This document shows, piece by piece, positions 35,708 to 45,632 of a stretch of DNA of 64,000 bases (position 1 is its first letter; the number at the start of each line of letters is the position of its first letter). The notes under the pieces are model-generated. The model did not search any database. It was not told where the DNA came from and was given only the letters and a program-made list of their open reading frames with translations. The position numbers and the translations under genes were made by a program. Source of the stretch: Planctomycetota bacterium (lineage in GTDB: Bacteria; Planctomycetota; Planctomycetia; Planctomycetales; Planctomycetaceae). The DNA lies in assembly GCA_014584345.1 (NCBI GenBank), contig JACTNB010000030.1, forward strand, positions 173,095 through 237,094, read 5' to 3'.

Positions 35708-37681
35708 TCAGGGGAGAAGCTTGGGGAGAGTCTCCTTTAGATCCTCGACGGCGGCGGAGTTGTTAACAACGACGCCCTTCTGATCCACCAGGAACATTGT
35801 CGGCACGGAGATGATTCCGAATTCCACGGCGACGTTGCCTTCGAGCCCTGCGTTCTGCGCAATGTGGGCCCAGTTGTTACCGTGCTGAGCGATATAGGGT
35901 GCCACCAGTTCGCGCTGCGTATCGAGGTTCACCCCCACGATTTCAAATCCCTTGGCGCGATATTGATCGTACATGGCACGGATTTGAGGCAAATCTTCGG
36001 TGCAAGGCTGACACCAGGTCGCCCAGAAAATGACCAGCACCACCTTGCCGCGATAGGAAGCCACGTCGATTGGTTTCCCATCCAGACCATTTCCCTTGAG
36101 GCTGAAGGGCTTGCCTTCGAGAGTCATCCGTTTCAACGCTCCCTGGGCGCGTGCCCCCGCTTCGGTGCTGGCATGGGCCGTTGCCAGTTGGGTGTACCAC
36201 TTCTGGGCGTTATCGGCCTGCCCGCTGAATTCCTCGGTAATGGCCAATTGCAGCAAGGCGTCGGATGCGTCGTTCGCCTTGGGGTAGGTTGTGACAAACT
36301 CCTGCAACTGTTCGAGCCACCAGGCCTGCATTGTTTCACGTTCGGTGTTGTCGGTAATCGAGGACTGCAGCTTCACGGTATATTCCGCCAGCAGCCGTCG
36401 ATAGGCCGTGTAGGGAATCAAATCGGAAGTGGGTCGTTGTTTTTTCAGATCGTTCTCGATGGAGGCCAGTTGGCGTACACCCTCGGCGTACTTTCCCGTT
36501 TGCACCGCGGCAGCCAGTCCGTCGATCATTTGCGTAAGCCATTGCGTCCGTTCCTCCTCGGTTTTCGATGCCGCCAGCAAGCCACGGAGAATATCCACGC
36601 GTCGACTGTTGTACTGCGCCAACTCGGCTGAGGAGGCCTGCGGCGTGGGGGCCTTGCCATCCAGATCCTGCAGGTTCGTCAGCAACTGGCGCACTTCCGG
36701 ACTGATATCGGAGGTCCCTGCCATCGCGGGATTCGCCGAGGCCATGGTGGGCTGCATCAAGACTCCCCCGTCGGTGATTTGCAACGTATCGCCATCGATG
36801 GGAGCGGGAATCTGGGTCAGTTTCCAGACGTCTCCGACACGGATCATTTCACCAATCTGAACAAAACCGGTTTGCTCTCCGGTTTCGACGATCGCCATCA
36901 CATTTTCATACAGATGCAGATCCTGGGTCGCCTTCCCTTCGTCCGCGGGAATCGCGTAGGGCATCAACATGGAGCTATCGAACCGAATCCACTTTGTTCC
37001 CTGGCGAATTGTTTTCGATTGAGACAATCGCGTTCGCATGGTTTCCGGTACATTCGCCACGTTGGCCAGCATGGTCTTGGAAAGTTCGGGAGTCAGCCCC
37101 AACCTGGCCAGATCGTCGGCGTTAACGAGCACCAGCGTCAGACGCCTGGCGTCACCCGTGGCCATCGCCAGGATCGCCTCGCGGGTGGCTTCCTCCGCGG
37201 AAATCACCTTCCACTCGTCGATCTTGCCATCCTCGTTGGTATCGAGCCCCCAACGCGTCCCCGCGGTATTCATCCAGCGGGACTGGTCCACCTTGTTATT
37301 GAAATTACTGTCGACATCGCGATAGACCTCGTAGCCGCGATCGTAATACCGCCACTGATCCACGACGTTATCCCCATTCGTATCCCAGAAGCGGCGCAGG
37401 ATTTGTCCCTCGGGACCAAACACAATCCAGCCCGAGGCCTTCCCCTGGCGTTCCACCTCCACCTTGCACTTGGCGTAGTCGGCCTTGTCCACGCGTTCAT
37501 ATTCGACATCCGCCTGCACCGGACGGAACGACAACGCCAGTTCGGGGGAGGGATTTTCCGCCGCAATCGCGGGGGGTAACAGCGCCAGAAGGCCAAGACC
37601 AGCCAGACAGCAGTGTGACCAGACGGAACGGCACACGCATGGAACAAAGCGGAACACGCGAGATATCTCGACTGAACGCAT
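35708..37681 (-). CDS. Secreted TlpA-like thioredoxin-domain protein with EF-hand-like loops
   Basis: 657 residues. The start is the ATG at 37681 with GAGGGA eight bases upstream; the frame is open to 37735. The signal peptide ends near LLALLPPAIAAEN. Near residues 95-160 come three acidic loops of the EF-hand/dockerin type: DTNGDNVVDQW, DVDSNFNNKVDQ and DTNEDGKIDEW. A middle region (about 165-500) is helical with TPR-like character. The C-terminal redoxin domain (about 515-657) has VIFWATWCQPCTEDLPQIRA with the CxxC pair near 557-560, and the cis-Pro region SVPTMFLVD. It is probably an extracytoplasmic thiol oxidoreductase. No cytochrome-maturation partner is adjacent. Confidence 0.88.
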   Translation of the reverse strand: MRSVEISRVFRFVPCVCRSVWSHCCLAGLGLLALLPPAIAAENPSPELALSFRPVQADVEYERVDKADYAKCKVEVERQGKASGWIVFGPEGQILRRFWDTNGDNVVDQWRYYDRGYEVYRDVDSNFNNKVDQSRWMNTAGTRWGLDTNEDGKIDEWKVISAEEATREAILAMATGDARRLTLVLVNADDLARLGLTPELSKTMLANVANVPETMRTRLSQSKTIRQGTKWIRFDSSMLMPYAIPADEGKATQDLHLYENVMAIVETGEQTGFVQIGEMIRVGDVWKLTQIPAPIDGDTLQITDGGVLMQPTMASANPAMAGTSDISPEVRQLLTNLQDLDGKAPTPQASSAELAQYNSRRVDILRGLLAASKTEEERTQWLTQMIDGLAAAVQTGKYAEGVRQLASIENDLKKQRPTSDLIPYTAYRRLLAEYTVKLQSSITDNTERETMQAWWLEQLQEFVTTYPKANDASDALLQLAITEEFSGQADNAQKWYTQLATAHASTEAGARAQGALKRMTLEGKPFSLKGNGLDGKPIDVASYRGKVVLVIFWATWCQPCTEDLPQIRAMYDQYRAKGFEIVGVNLDTQRELVAPYIAQHGNNWAHIAQNAGLEGNVAVEFGIISVPTMFLVDQKGVVVNNSAAVEDLKETLPKLLP

Positions 37682-37946
37682 ACGACAATCCCTCGATAAA
37701 CACCAATAGCCCGTGGTTGTTCGGTCCATCCGCAACCTGGCGGATATGTTAGCTCATTTCCCCGGCCTGCGTCACGATCAATTTTGGCCCGGCGGAATTG
37801 GCGGGGGGGGAGTTTTCGTCCATTTTTGACGGGGCTGGTTGTCACATTCCGGTAATTGGCAATAATCAAGATCTCCCCGTGGGGAAGAGTTCCTCATTTG
37901 CTGGTCATTCGATTCGAGAAATCAAGAAACACCCGAGGTTGATTCC

Positions 37947-38576
37947 ATGCTAAAGATCCAACCGGTTCCGGAAACATCCGCGGACGGTAAAGTTGCCCAA
38001 ACGTACGAACGTCTGCACGATTTGCTGGGGCCGGATCCGCTGCCCGAGCCGTTTTTGTATCTCGGTTCGGTTGAAGCCTTCTTGCGCGATTTTTATATGA
38101 ACTTCAAAAAGTTCGTCTGGAGTGAAGGCAAACTCGACGTGCGCAACAAGGGTGCGGTGGCCCTGGCCACTGCCGTGCATGCGGAGAGCCAGCCTTGGGC
38201 CGATTTCTTCAAGCAACGCTGTCTGGCGCTGGGCTGGAGTGAAACCCAAATCGCGGAAATCGTGGCGGTCGCCTCGACGAATTACATGTACAACACGTTC
38301 TTCAAGTTTCGCGTGCTTGGCGGGACGGATCGTTTCGAAGGGTTTCCCGTGGGGCTGCGAGCGCATACGTTTTCCGGCACAAGCCTGGAGGAGAGCACGG
38401 TCGAAGTGATCAATCTGGCCATCAGCGATATCAACGCCTGTGGACCATGTGTCAGCGGGCACGTCGCCAAGGCGGAACAACTCGGTTTATCCCACGAAGC
38501 CATGCTGGAAGCAATTCAGTGCGCCGCGACGGTTTACGCAGGGGCAAAATTCACCAACGCCACGATGCCCGCCTGA
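37947..38576 (+). CDS. AhpD/carboxymuconolactone-decarboxylase family protein
   Basis: 209 residues. The C-terminal half holds the AhpD active-site motif DINACGPCVSGHVAKAEQLG, with C165, C168 and H172 as the redox pair and base. Similar proteins recycle peroxiredoxins or act as alkyl hydroperoxidases. The N-terminal half (about 1-120) repeats the helical CMD fold (GAVALATAVHAESQPWADFF), but with no Cys pair. The start has GAGG upstream. It is divergent from the TlpA-like gene. A functional link to that thiol protein or to the Bcp-type peroxiredoxin at 2.4 kb is possible, but only by role. Confidence 0.88.
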   Translation: MLKIQPVPETSADGKVAQTYERLHDLLGPDPLPEPFLYLGSVEAFLRDFYMNFKKFVWSEGKLDVRNKGAVALATAVHAESQPWADFFKQRCLALGWSETQIAEIVAVASTNYMYNTFFKFRVLGGTDRFEGFPVGLRAHTFSGTSLEESTVEVINLAISDINACGPCVSGHVAKAEQLGLSHEAMLEAIQCAATVYAGAKFTNATMPA

Positions 38577-38643
38577 CGAAACAGTCCCCGAGTCTCCCCT
38601 GCCCCGCCGCTCCAGCACCGTTTTCGCAAGGCCACGAACGGCC

Positions 38644-39414
38644 TTATTTGAAGGCTAGATCCCGGCTGCGGGGCAGATCCGCGAGTTGTTTCAGCCCAAA
38701 CAGTTGCAGAAAGCGGGGTGTCGTGCGGTAGCGGGGAGTTTCCTCCGCCTCGGTCCGTTCCAGGACGACCAGTTCGCGGCGAACCAGTTGCCGCAGAGAC
38801 GCCAGGACGTTCGGTCGATCGATTTCCTCCACTTCCGCCTGCGTGACCGGCTGTTGATAGGCAATGAACGCCAACACTTCCAGGACCTCTTGCGATAGTT
38901 TCACTTCCCGAGGGCCCAGTCCAAACAGCAGGTGCCTTTGGGTTTGATACGGCTCGCGCAGCGACAATTGATACCCGTCCTCGCCCAGGACGATTTCGTA
39001 CGGACGCCCCTGAGCTTCGTAACGGGCCGTGATTTCCTCGATCCAGTTTCGCACCGATTCCTCGGTGCAATGCTGCCCTAAAAGGGCAGCGATACGCTTG
39101 GCGGAAAACTTCTCTCCCCCCACGAACAGCAACACTTCGATGATCTGCTGAGGCGTAAATTGAGAGCGGGAAGACGTGGCCGGCTCGGTGATCGCTTCCC
39201 CGGCGGAAGTGTCCTCTGCGGAACACGGTTCACTCATATCTTCCGTGGAGCCGTGGTACGCCGGCATGAAATCGGGAAGTTCGGGCATCAGGCCGGCTTC
39301 TTCCGAGGCGCGAAGTGCCTGCAAATAGGCCTCTTCGATCGCCTGTTCGCTGAAAATGGCCTCATCGCCTGCCACCGAAGGATCCATCGGGTCGGACTCC
39401 TGGTTACCGTTCAT
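38644..39414 (-). CDS. scpB: Segregation and condensation protein B
   Basis: 256 residues. It is the kleisin-associated subunit of the SMC-ScpA-ScpB complex, acting in chromosome compaction. An acidic N-terminal extension of about 90 residues precedes the two winged-helix domains: QIIEVLLFVGGEKFSAKRIA (about 95-115), then LSQEVLEVLAFIAYQQPVTQ (about 175-195) and EEIDRPNVLASLRQLVRREL. The end RYRTTPRFLQLFGLKQLADL is the ScpB signature. The start ATG at 39414 has GGAGGG upstream; an ATG at 39468 is possible. scpA is not in the window. It converges with the AhpD-like gene. Confidence 0.94.
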   Translation of the reverse strand: MNGNQESDPMDPSVAGDEAIFSEQAIEEAYLQALRASEEAGLMPELPDFMPAYHGSTEDMSEPCSAEDTSAGEAITEPATSSRSQFTPQQIIEVLLFVGGEKFSAKRIAALLGQHCTEESVRNWIEEITARYEAQGRPYEIVLGEDGYQLSLREPYQTQRHLLFGLGPREVKLSQEVLEVLAFIAYQQPVTQAEVEEIDRPNVLASLRQLVRRELVVLERTEAEETPRYRTTPRFLQLFGLKQLADLPRSRDLAFK

Positions 39415-39669
39415 CACGGGGTTCCCTCCGCGTCTGTGAGTTTTTTGATTGCGGAGGCAACCTGCCATTATATTGTGTGGTTTGGTTGCTGCGTGGATAC
39501 CGCATGATTGGTACGCACAGCGTACCCTGCGAAAAATTCACGGCCCGCTCACCGGGCTGGTCTTACCCTACAGCGACGTTGGCATGCAAGAGCAATTCCA
39601 ATTCGACCAGCCAGATTTCCCGCCCGGTCAATGAATCGGGTTGACGACTTCGACGGACGAGTCCCGGAA

Positions 39670-41295
39670 TCACACGCGGAGTTCTTCATAAGCTCCGCGC
39701 ATCCCCATGCGGACGGAGGTAAATTTCACGCCTGGGTTTTCCTTGGCGGCAAACTCCGTATCCCATTGGGCCTGGAACAGCACGGCATGATGGCCATACT
39801 GATCGCGCACCAACTTGGCGGTGTAGGGAAGTCTCAAATTCTGAGGCTCGGCGACGGCGTCGTCGATCCAGCGGGTCAATTTGTAGGGGAGCCAGCGAAG
39901 TTCGGTCGCGGTATCATATTCTGATTCCAGGCGATAACGGACCACATCAAACTGAAGTTCCCCCACCGCGGCCAGAATCGGATCGCTCTGGCTGGCGTTA
40001 AAGTCGGAAAAGAGCTGAATGGCCCCTTCCTCGATCAATTGTGTCAGACCGCGGCGAAACTGCTTGCGACGATCGCCATCGCGGCATTGCAGCACGGCAA
40101 AGTTTTCCGGAGAGAACTGCGGCAAAGGCTCGAAATTCACCTGGGTACGTTCGCTGATGGTATCTCCCAGGCGAAATTCCCCGGGATTGATCAGCCCGAT
40201 GATGTCCCCCGCGAAAGCTTCATCCATGGTTTCGCGATCCTGTCCGAACACCTTCATGGCCCGTTTCAGACGAATTTTCCGCCGACTGCGGGTATGCAGC
40301 ACTTCCATGTCGCGGCTGAATTTCCCCGAACAAATACGCACGAAGGCAATACGGTCGCGATGCCGCGGATCAAGATTCGCCTGAATCTTGAAGATAAATC
40401 CCGTAAATTCGTCTTTTGTCGGAGCAACCAGGCCGATGTCGCTTTCGCGACCACCGGGAGCGGGGCACAAGTCGAGAAATCCGTTCAGAAACTGCTCGAC
40501 ACCAAAATTTGTCAGGGCACTGCCAAAATAGACCGGGGACTGTTCCCCCGCTAAAAACCGCGCGTGGTCGAAACTTGCTCCCGCTTCGGAAATGAGTTCA
40601 ATCTCGTCGAACGCCTGTTGCACGATGGAAGCCGGCACGATCTCTTCCCGCAGCAGTTCCTCGCAGGTGTGGGTTTGGGCCTGCAGCCTGCGATTGGCAC
40701 CCGCCAGATCGAACAAATGAGCAGTCCGGGAGGCGATATCGACCACCCCCTTGAAATCGCTGGCGGTACCCAGGGGCCAGTTGACCGGGACGGCCTCGAT
40801 ACCGAATTTCGATTCAATATCCGTCAAGATCTCCAGGGGATCCTTGCCGGGCCGATCGACTTTATTAACAAACGTGATCACGGGCATCTGCCGCATCGCG
40901 CAGACGCGGAACAGCTTTTCCGTTTGGGTTTCCACCCCCTTGGCCAGGTCGATCACCATCACGGCGCAATCGGCCGCCATCAACGTACGGTAGGTGTCTT
41001 CGCTGAAATCGTGGTGTCCCGGCGTATCGAGCAAATTGACCAGACAATTGCGATATTCGAAGGAAAGTACGGTCGAACTGATGGAAATGCCCCGCTGCTT
41101 TTCCAATTCCATCCAGTCGGACGTTGCGGAGCGTTGCGATTTGCGTCCGCGCACGGCGCCGGCCACTTCAATACAACCGCCAAACAGGAGGAGCTTTTCC
41201 GTGAGCGTCGTTTTGCCGGCATCGGGGTGCGAAATGATGGCAAAAGTCCGGCGGCGGGCGATCTGCTTCTGAGTAGGAGAATCCGATTCAGTCAT
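39670..41295 (-). CDS. prfC: Peptide chain release factor 3
   Basis: 541 residues, close to E. coli RF3 (529). It is a GTPase that removes RF1/RF2 from the ribosome after termination. G1 is SHPDAGKTTLTE (about 22-33), the switch region is QRGISISSTVLSF, G3 is DTPGHHDFSEDTYR near 89, and G4 is FVNKVDRP near 143. Domain II and the C-terminal RF3 domain follow (QFRRGLTQLIEEGAIQLF, then LQFDVVRYRLESEY). The start ATG at 41295 gives MTESDSPTQKQIARRRTFAI. It appears to be a single gene; the MFS gene upstream on the same strand ends 192 bases before it. Confidence 0.96.
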   Translation of the reverse strand: MTESDSPTQKQIARRRTFAIISHPDAGKTTLTEKLLLFGGCIEVAGAVRGRKSQRSATSDWMELEKQRGISISSTVLSFEYRNCLVNLLDTPGHHDFSEDTYRTLMAADCAVMVIDLAKGVETQTEKLFRVCAMRQMPVITFVNKVDRPGKDPLEILTDIESKFGIEAVPVNWPLGTASDFKGVVDIASRTAHLFDLAGANRRLQAQTHTCEELLREEIVPASIVQQAFDEIELISEAGASFDHARFLAGEQSPVYFGSALTNFGVEQFLNGFLDLCPAPGGRESDIGLVAPTKDEFTGFIFKIQANLDPRHRDRIAFVRICSGKFSRDMEVLHTRSRRKIRLKRAMKVFGQDRETMDEAFAGDIIGLINPGEFRLGDTISERTQVNFEPLPQFSPENFAVLQCRDGDRRKQFRRGLTQLIEEGAIQLFSDFNASQSDPILAAVGELQFDVVRYRLESEYDTATELRWLPYKLTRWIDDAVAEPQNLRLPYTAKLVRDQYGHHAVLFQAQWDTEFAAKENPGVKFTSVRMGMRGAYEELRV

Positions 41296-41487
41296 GGCAT
41301 CTAGGTTCTGTGGACACGGCCAAGGGCCGGTTTGGCGGGATCGGTCCCGGAAAGGAACCAAAGGGGGCGTATTGTGGAAGATTCCGTAGGGCAGACTATC
41401 CCTTTCCCAGCCATCCGGCAAGGGTGACATTTTTCCCTGTCAGAATCCGCCACCGTTAACCGGGAAACAACCAGTATGAGCAGATGA

Positions 41488-42864
41488 TCAGGCAGCTTCC
41501 GGAGCCAGGTGTTCGATGAAGGGTTGTGAAACCGGCTTGACCGGTTTTCGAGCAGCCAACGACAGCAAGGCGATCGGCAGCGGCACCAGCATGAAGACTG
41601 CCATGGCAAAGCCGAAATTGCCGAACAGATCATAGGTCACACCCGCAAACAGTGGGCCCAGACTGGAGGAAGCGACGTTGATCGTCATCAGGCAGCCCCG
41701 GATTTTCCCCAAGTGCTGCCGCCCGTAGTACCGTGCCCAGACGGGATGGGCAGCGCCCAGGAAAATACCCTGCGAGGAACCAAAAATCGCACCAATCAAC
41801 ACAGGAGATGTCCCGGAACCGGCAAAGGTGATTAAACTCAGGCCGGCGGAAAACAACAGTAAACCCAGACACATCAGTTGCGTGGCGGCCCAGCGGTCCG
41901 CCAGGATGCCCCCCAGCAACTGCATCAGCGTCAGCGCAATTCCAAAGACAGACAGCATGGTGGCGGCATCGGCTGCTGTCAGGCCGCGTTCGGCGAAGAT
42001 CGGCACCAGCGAGAAGAAGAGCGCGGTCTGCACCAGCCCATAGGTAGCGGTTCCCGCGGAAATGATCCAGAATGCAGCCGTTTTCAGAGCTTCCGAAAGC
42101 GTGAAGTCCTGCTCAGCGGAAGTGGCCTGACGGGTTTGTCGCGCCAACTCTGCCCGTTGCAAAGTCACACCATCAATATACTGGCCCAAGTCTCCTGGCT
42201 GATTCCGATACAGCAGCCAGAACAGGGGCAGTAAAACCCCAGCCGAAAACAGGGCAAAACCGACATAAGCCCCACGCCAGCCATAATGCTGCATCAAAAA
42301 CAGGCTGAGCACCGGGGTACAAGCCATCGACAGGGCCGTTCCCAATGATCGAATCCCTTCCACCATGCCCAGGCGTTTGTCGAACCAGTAGGCCAACGTA
42401 TTCCCGCTGACAAACGCCAGTGCCCCCGGCCCCAGCATCCGCAGAAACAGAAAACCGACCGTCAACATCAGCCAACCCTGTACCAGCGACATCAACAGAC
42501 ACGCCAGACTGAACATCCCCATCAAGGCCAGCATGGTCGCGCGATTCCCGAAACGATCCATTCCCCATCCGAACAATGGAATCGGAAAGGCCCCCAGTAT
42601 CGTGCCGATCGTGTAGGCCAACGCAAACGAACTATGACCCAACTGCAATTGCGAGCGAATCATTTCGTTGAATATCATGACGCCATAAGTCTGCCCGGGA
42701 GAACTGGCAGCCAGTGCCAGCATGGCCAGCGGCAGCATGATCCAGCCATAATATAGTGGCCTAGTCGTAGGGACGACCGCGGAGCACTCGAACGGGCGCG
42801 TCGAAAAGGTTTCGGATTTCGTTGTCGTTTCGGCTCGTTCTTGCACGAGTGGCATCAAAGTCAT
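41488..42864 (-). CDS. MFS transporter (OFA/monocarboxylate-like)
   Basis: 458 residues with a cytoplasmic N-terminus of about 35 residues, then twelve hydrophobic helices. YYGWIMLPLAMLALAASSPG (about 38-57) begins TM1. GWGMDRFGNRATMLAL (motif A) follows TM2. The second half has a matching GGILADRWAATQLM. The YYGW-opening TM1 and overall layout resemble the OFA/monocarboxylate porter branch, but substrate assignment is not safe. An ATG at 42855 is an equally possible start. The region upstream holds a copy of the inverted-repeat element. Confidence 0.87.
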   Translation of the reverse strand: MTLMPLVQERAETTTKSETFSTRPFECSAVVPTTRPLYYGWIMLPLAMLALAASSPGQTYGVMIFNEMIRSQLQLGHSSFALAYTIGTILGAFPIPLFGWGMDRFGNRATMLALMGMFSLACLLMSLVQGWLMLTVGFLFLRMLGPGALAFVSGNTLAYWFDKRLGMVEGIRSLGTALSMACTPVLSLFLMQHYGWRGAYVGFALFSAGVLLPLFWLLYRNQPGDLGQYIDGVTLQRAELARQTRQATSAEQDFTLSEALKTAAFWIISAGTATYGLVQTALFFSLVPIFAERGLTAADAATMLSVFGIALTLMQLLGGILADRWAATQLMCLGLLLFSAGLSLITFAGSGTSPVLIGAIFGSSQGIFLGAAHPVWARYYGRQHLGKIRGCLMTINVASSSLGPLFAGVTYDLFGNFGFAMAVFMLVPLPIALLSLAARKPVKPVSQPFIEHLAPEAA

Positions 42865-43107
42865 CCATCATGGTCAAAGTCGGACCCGGTAGGCTACCAG
42901 CAAACCGGATTGCCGGGCTGCGGTACCGATGTCGATTCGATTGCGAGCGACGCAGCCATCCTGGAAAGGAAGGAGCGAGCGAACCGACGGGGAGAAACAG
43001 GCGAGTACACGGGAGGAAAGCTAAGGCGAGAAACAGTCCAGCGTGGTCAACCGACCCAGCAACAGACCGATATATATTAATTAAACAAAGTGTCCCGGAG
43101 CGAGCAA

Positions 43108-43359
43108 CTAGCCTGGATTTCTCACCCGGGCCAATAAAACAGGATTGCTGACTTCGACGAACTAGCCCCGCCTGTCAGGAAGCGGGACAGACTGGGGTCA
43201 ACATTACCGCAACACATTGAAATTAGCAAGGTTGTGCCAAAGAAGTGTTCCATGAGGAACCGCCCGCCTGTCCCGCTTCCTGACAGGCGAGGCTAGTTTT
43301 CCAGGCCCTTTCGAGGCAAAATTGACAGCATTGGTAACGGTGTGAGAAATGTGGACTAG
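43108..43359. repeat. Composite inverted-repeat element, copy 5 (fullest copy)
   Basis: 252 bases. The outer left end is ctagcctggatttctcac at 43108-43125 and the outer right end gtgagaaatgtggactag at 43342-43359; these are imperfect inverted repeats of each other. Module 2 runs from 43108 to 43159. The inner left arm is 43160-43190 and the inner right arm 43268-43298, matching 30 of 31. Module 1 runs to 43359. The spacer (43191-43267) is homologous to copy 3 in inverted orientation. It lies in a 614-base gap with no gene, between the second MFS gene and the PilZ gene. Confidence 0.87.
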
Positions 43360-43478
43360 GGTTAACTTATGGGCGGACTATATACCCAGGACATTTTCTG
43401 TTCAAGACAGGTTCGCCGGAAAGAGGTTTTCGGGTGCTGCAGCGAGGGCTCTGCCGTGGACCCGACATCGTTCCGGCG

Positions 43479-43916
43479 TTAGCTCATGCCCACCACGCGG
43501 CCTCCACTAAGGAAGGAATTCGCGGCAATGGCGCGACACCACTTGAGTCGCAAGATGGCTTCGTGCAGGCGTTCGGCATTGTCGTGCCAGCGGATCATGA
43601 CATACGGTTCGGCAATGGGAATACGGTGTTCGAGACAGGCCCCATCGGTGGAGAAATTGAGCAGCGTGGCCTCCAGCGGCTCTCTGGCGGGTTGCATTTC
43701 GAGATCAAGTGGCACGATCTGCACGGCGAAGGCGGCCGCACTGCGAAGCTGATCGCGACGTTCGAGGGTCACGCCCGACTTCATCCATCCCGCGGGTTTC
43801 GAGCGAGGGTTATCCGTCAATGCTTTTGCATTGTCGCGCGAAATGGTATCTTGATTCGGGTTTGCGATGGATTCGCCAGAGACGATACGGCCCACGGCAG
43901 GCATGTTGCAGATCAT
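43479..43916 (-). CDS. PilZ-domain protein (probable c-di-GMP receptor)
   Basis: 145 residues. The start is the ATG at 43916 with AAAGG six bases upstream; the frame is open further to 44108 without family character. After about 50 residues of linker comes the PilZ motif ERRDQLR (RxxxR) and then ATLLNFSTDGACLE (NxSxxG), the two c-di-GMP contact motifs. A beta-barrel continues to the end (VMIRWHDNAERLHEAILRLK, about 105-125). It is a small cytoplasmic receptor with no fused output domain. It is divergent from folC, and no flagellar or cellulose gene is adjacent. Confidence 0.78.
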   Translation of the reverse strand: MICNMPAVGRIVSGESIANPNQDTISRDNAKALTDNPRSKPAGWMKSGVTLERRDQLRSAAAFAVQIVPLDLEMQPAREPLEATLLNFSTDGACLEHRIPIAEPYVMIRWHDNAERLHEAILRLKWCRAIAANSFLSGGRVVGMS

Positions 43917-44183
43917 GGCAGACCTTTCTGCGTGCAAGAACTTGAGGTGTGTTTCGGGGAATGCGAATCTTCCAGACGAACACATCGGACAGGATTGGTA
44001 TGAAAGCGTAGGGCAACGCCGCGACGGATGCAGGATTATTACCAAGACTACAGGGAAATTCCTGCAGCGTTTCGAGCCCGTGGATGCGGATTTGGCGACT
44101 ATCACCATTCAGGCAACAGGATCTGTTTCGCGATGAACACGGGGCTGTTGCATTTAGTCAACATGGAATAAAGACGTACCCCG

Positions 44184-45545
44184 ATGATCGCGAGTTACGC
44201 CGAGGCAGTGGCGGCCCTGTATGGACGGATCAACTACGAACGTCTCGGCAGCGATCAGTACACCGCCAATGATCTGAAATTGGAACGCATGCGGCAACTG
44301 CTGGCAGCGCTGGGGAACCCCCAGAATACCTTGCCCGTGGTCCATGTGGCCGGTACCAAGGGGAAGGGAACCGTTTCCACCTATGTGGCCAGCATGCTGC
44401 AGCAGGCGGGTTATCGCGTGGGGTTGTACACCTCGCCTCACATGCATCGCCTGGAAGAACGTTTTGTGGTGAATGCCGTTCCGCCCACCACAGAGCAACT
44501 CGTCGGCCTTGTGGACAGATTGATGGAGGTCGTGACGGAAATCGACCAGCGCGATGCGTCGCTCTCGCCCACGTTTTTCGAATGCGTGAACGCCCTGGCC
44601 TGGATGTACTTTCAACAGCAGGATGTGCAGCTTGCCGTGCTGGAAGTCGGTCTGGGAGGGCGTCTCGATTCGACCAATCTCTGCCAGCCTGTTGTCACCG
44701 CGATTACCAGTATTTCCCTGGATCATACGCGAATTCTGGGAAATACATTGCGGCAGATCGCCGGCGAAAAGGCGGGGATTCTGAAACCGGACGTGCCCCT
44801 CGTGTGCGGCGTGCTGGATGCAGAACCCCGGACGCGGATTCACGAGCAGGCGGAACGCGTCGGCGCCCCCCTCATTCAATTCCAGCGGGACTTCGACGTG
44901 GAAACGCTCTCTCCCTGGACCTTTGAATTGCGGGAACAGACCATTCGCGTCACCACCAGCCAGGCGGTTTACGAAGCCGTCCTCCGCCAGCCCGGCCCCG
45001 TGTTCGCCTGCAATGCGGCCATTGCACTGGCCTGCATCGACTCGCTGAACAAGCAGGGATATGGGATTACTCCCTGGGCTGCCCGGGCGGGCCTGGCTTC
45101 GGCGGAACTTCCGCTGCGGTTCGAAATTCTCCGGGAAGCACCACTCCTGCTGGCGGACAGCGCGCACAATCCGGCATCGTTGCGAGCGCTGATAGACACG
45201 GTAAGAACCGTGTTTCCGGGTAGGCCAGTGACGCTGTTACTGGCGGTCTCGCGCGATAAGGATGTCGCGGCCATCTGCCGGGAATTGCGTGGTTGCGACC
45301 GGGTGATTGTCAGCAAATTCCTGGGCAACGAGCGGTGCCTGGCTCCCGAAAAACTCCGTCAAATTCTGCAGGATGTCGACACGGGCCCCGTGCTGCTGGC
45401 CGAAACCCCGGCGGAAGCACTACAACTGGCGCTCTCCACGGCAGTTCCCGGCGAAGTCCAAGTGGCATCAGGGTCTTTATTTTTTGCGGCAGAGGTCCGA
45501 CAACTGACGCAACCTCTCTCTTCCCTTATGGTTCAACCGGCGTAA
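44184..45545 (+). CDS. folC: Folylpolyglutamate synthase/dihydrofolate synthase
   Basis: 453 residues. It adds glutamates to folates (and L-Glu to dihydropteroate). The Mur-ligase-like ATP site is VVHVAGTKGKGTVSTYVASM (about 52-71). Next come GLYTSPHMHRLEERF (about 80-94), LEVGLGGRLDSTNLC near 155, and SISLDHTRILGNTLRQIAGE near 177. The C-terminal domain has LLADSAHNPASLRAL near 323, the FolC HNP motif. It forms a unit with truB 87 bases downstream. Confidence 0.95.
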   Translation: MIASYAEAVAALYGRINYERLGSDQYTANDLKLERMRQLLAALGNPQNTLPVVHVAGTKGKGTVSTYVASMLQQAGYRVGLYTSPHMHRLEERFVVNAVPPTTEQLVGLVDRLMEVVTEIDQRDASLSPTFFECVNALAWMYFQQQDVQLAVLEVGLGGRLDSTNLCQPVVTAITSISLDHTRILGNTLRQIAGEKAGILKPDVPLVCGVLDAEPRTRIHEQAERVGAPLIQFQRDFDVETLSPWTFELREQTIRVTTSQAVYEAVLRQPGPVFACNAAIALACIDSLNKQGYGITPWAARAGLASAELPLRFEILREAPLLLADSAHNPASLRALIDTVRTVFPGRPVTLLLAVSRDKDVAAICRELRGCDRVIVSKFLGNERCLAPEKLRQILQDVDTGPVLLAETPAEALQLALSTAVPGEVQVASGSLFFAAEVRQLTQPLSSLMVQPA

Positions 45546-45632
45546 TACCGCGAGAATGTGCAGTCAATTTAACAGGCGTTCCCTTTGTGGCGAAAGGGAT
45601 CACCGAAAGGGGACGGTTCGATAGAACAGGCC

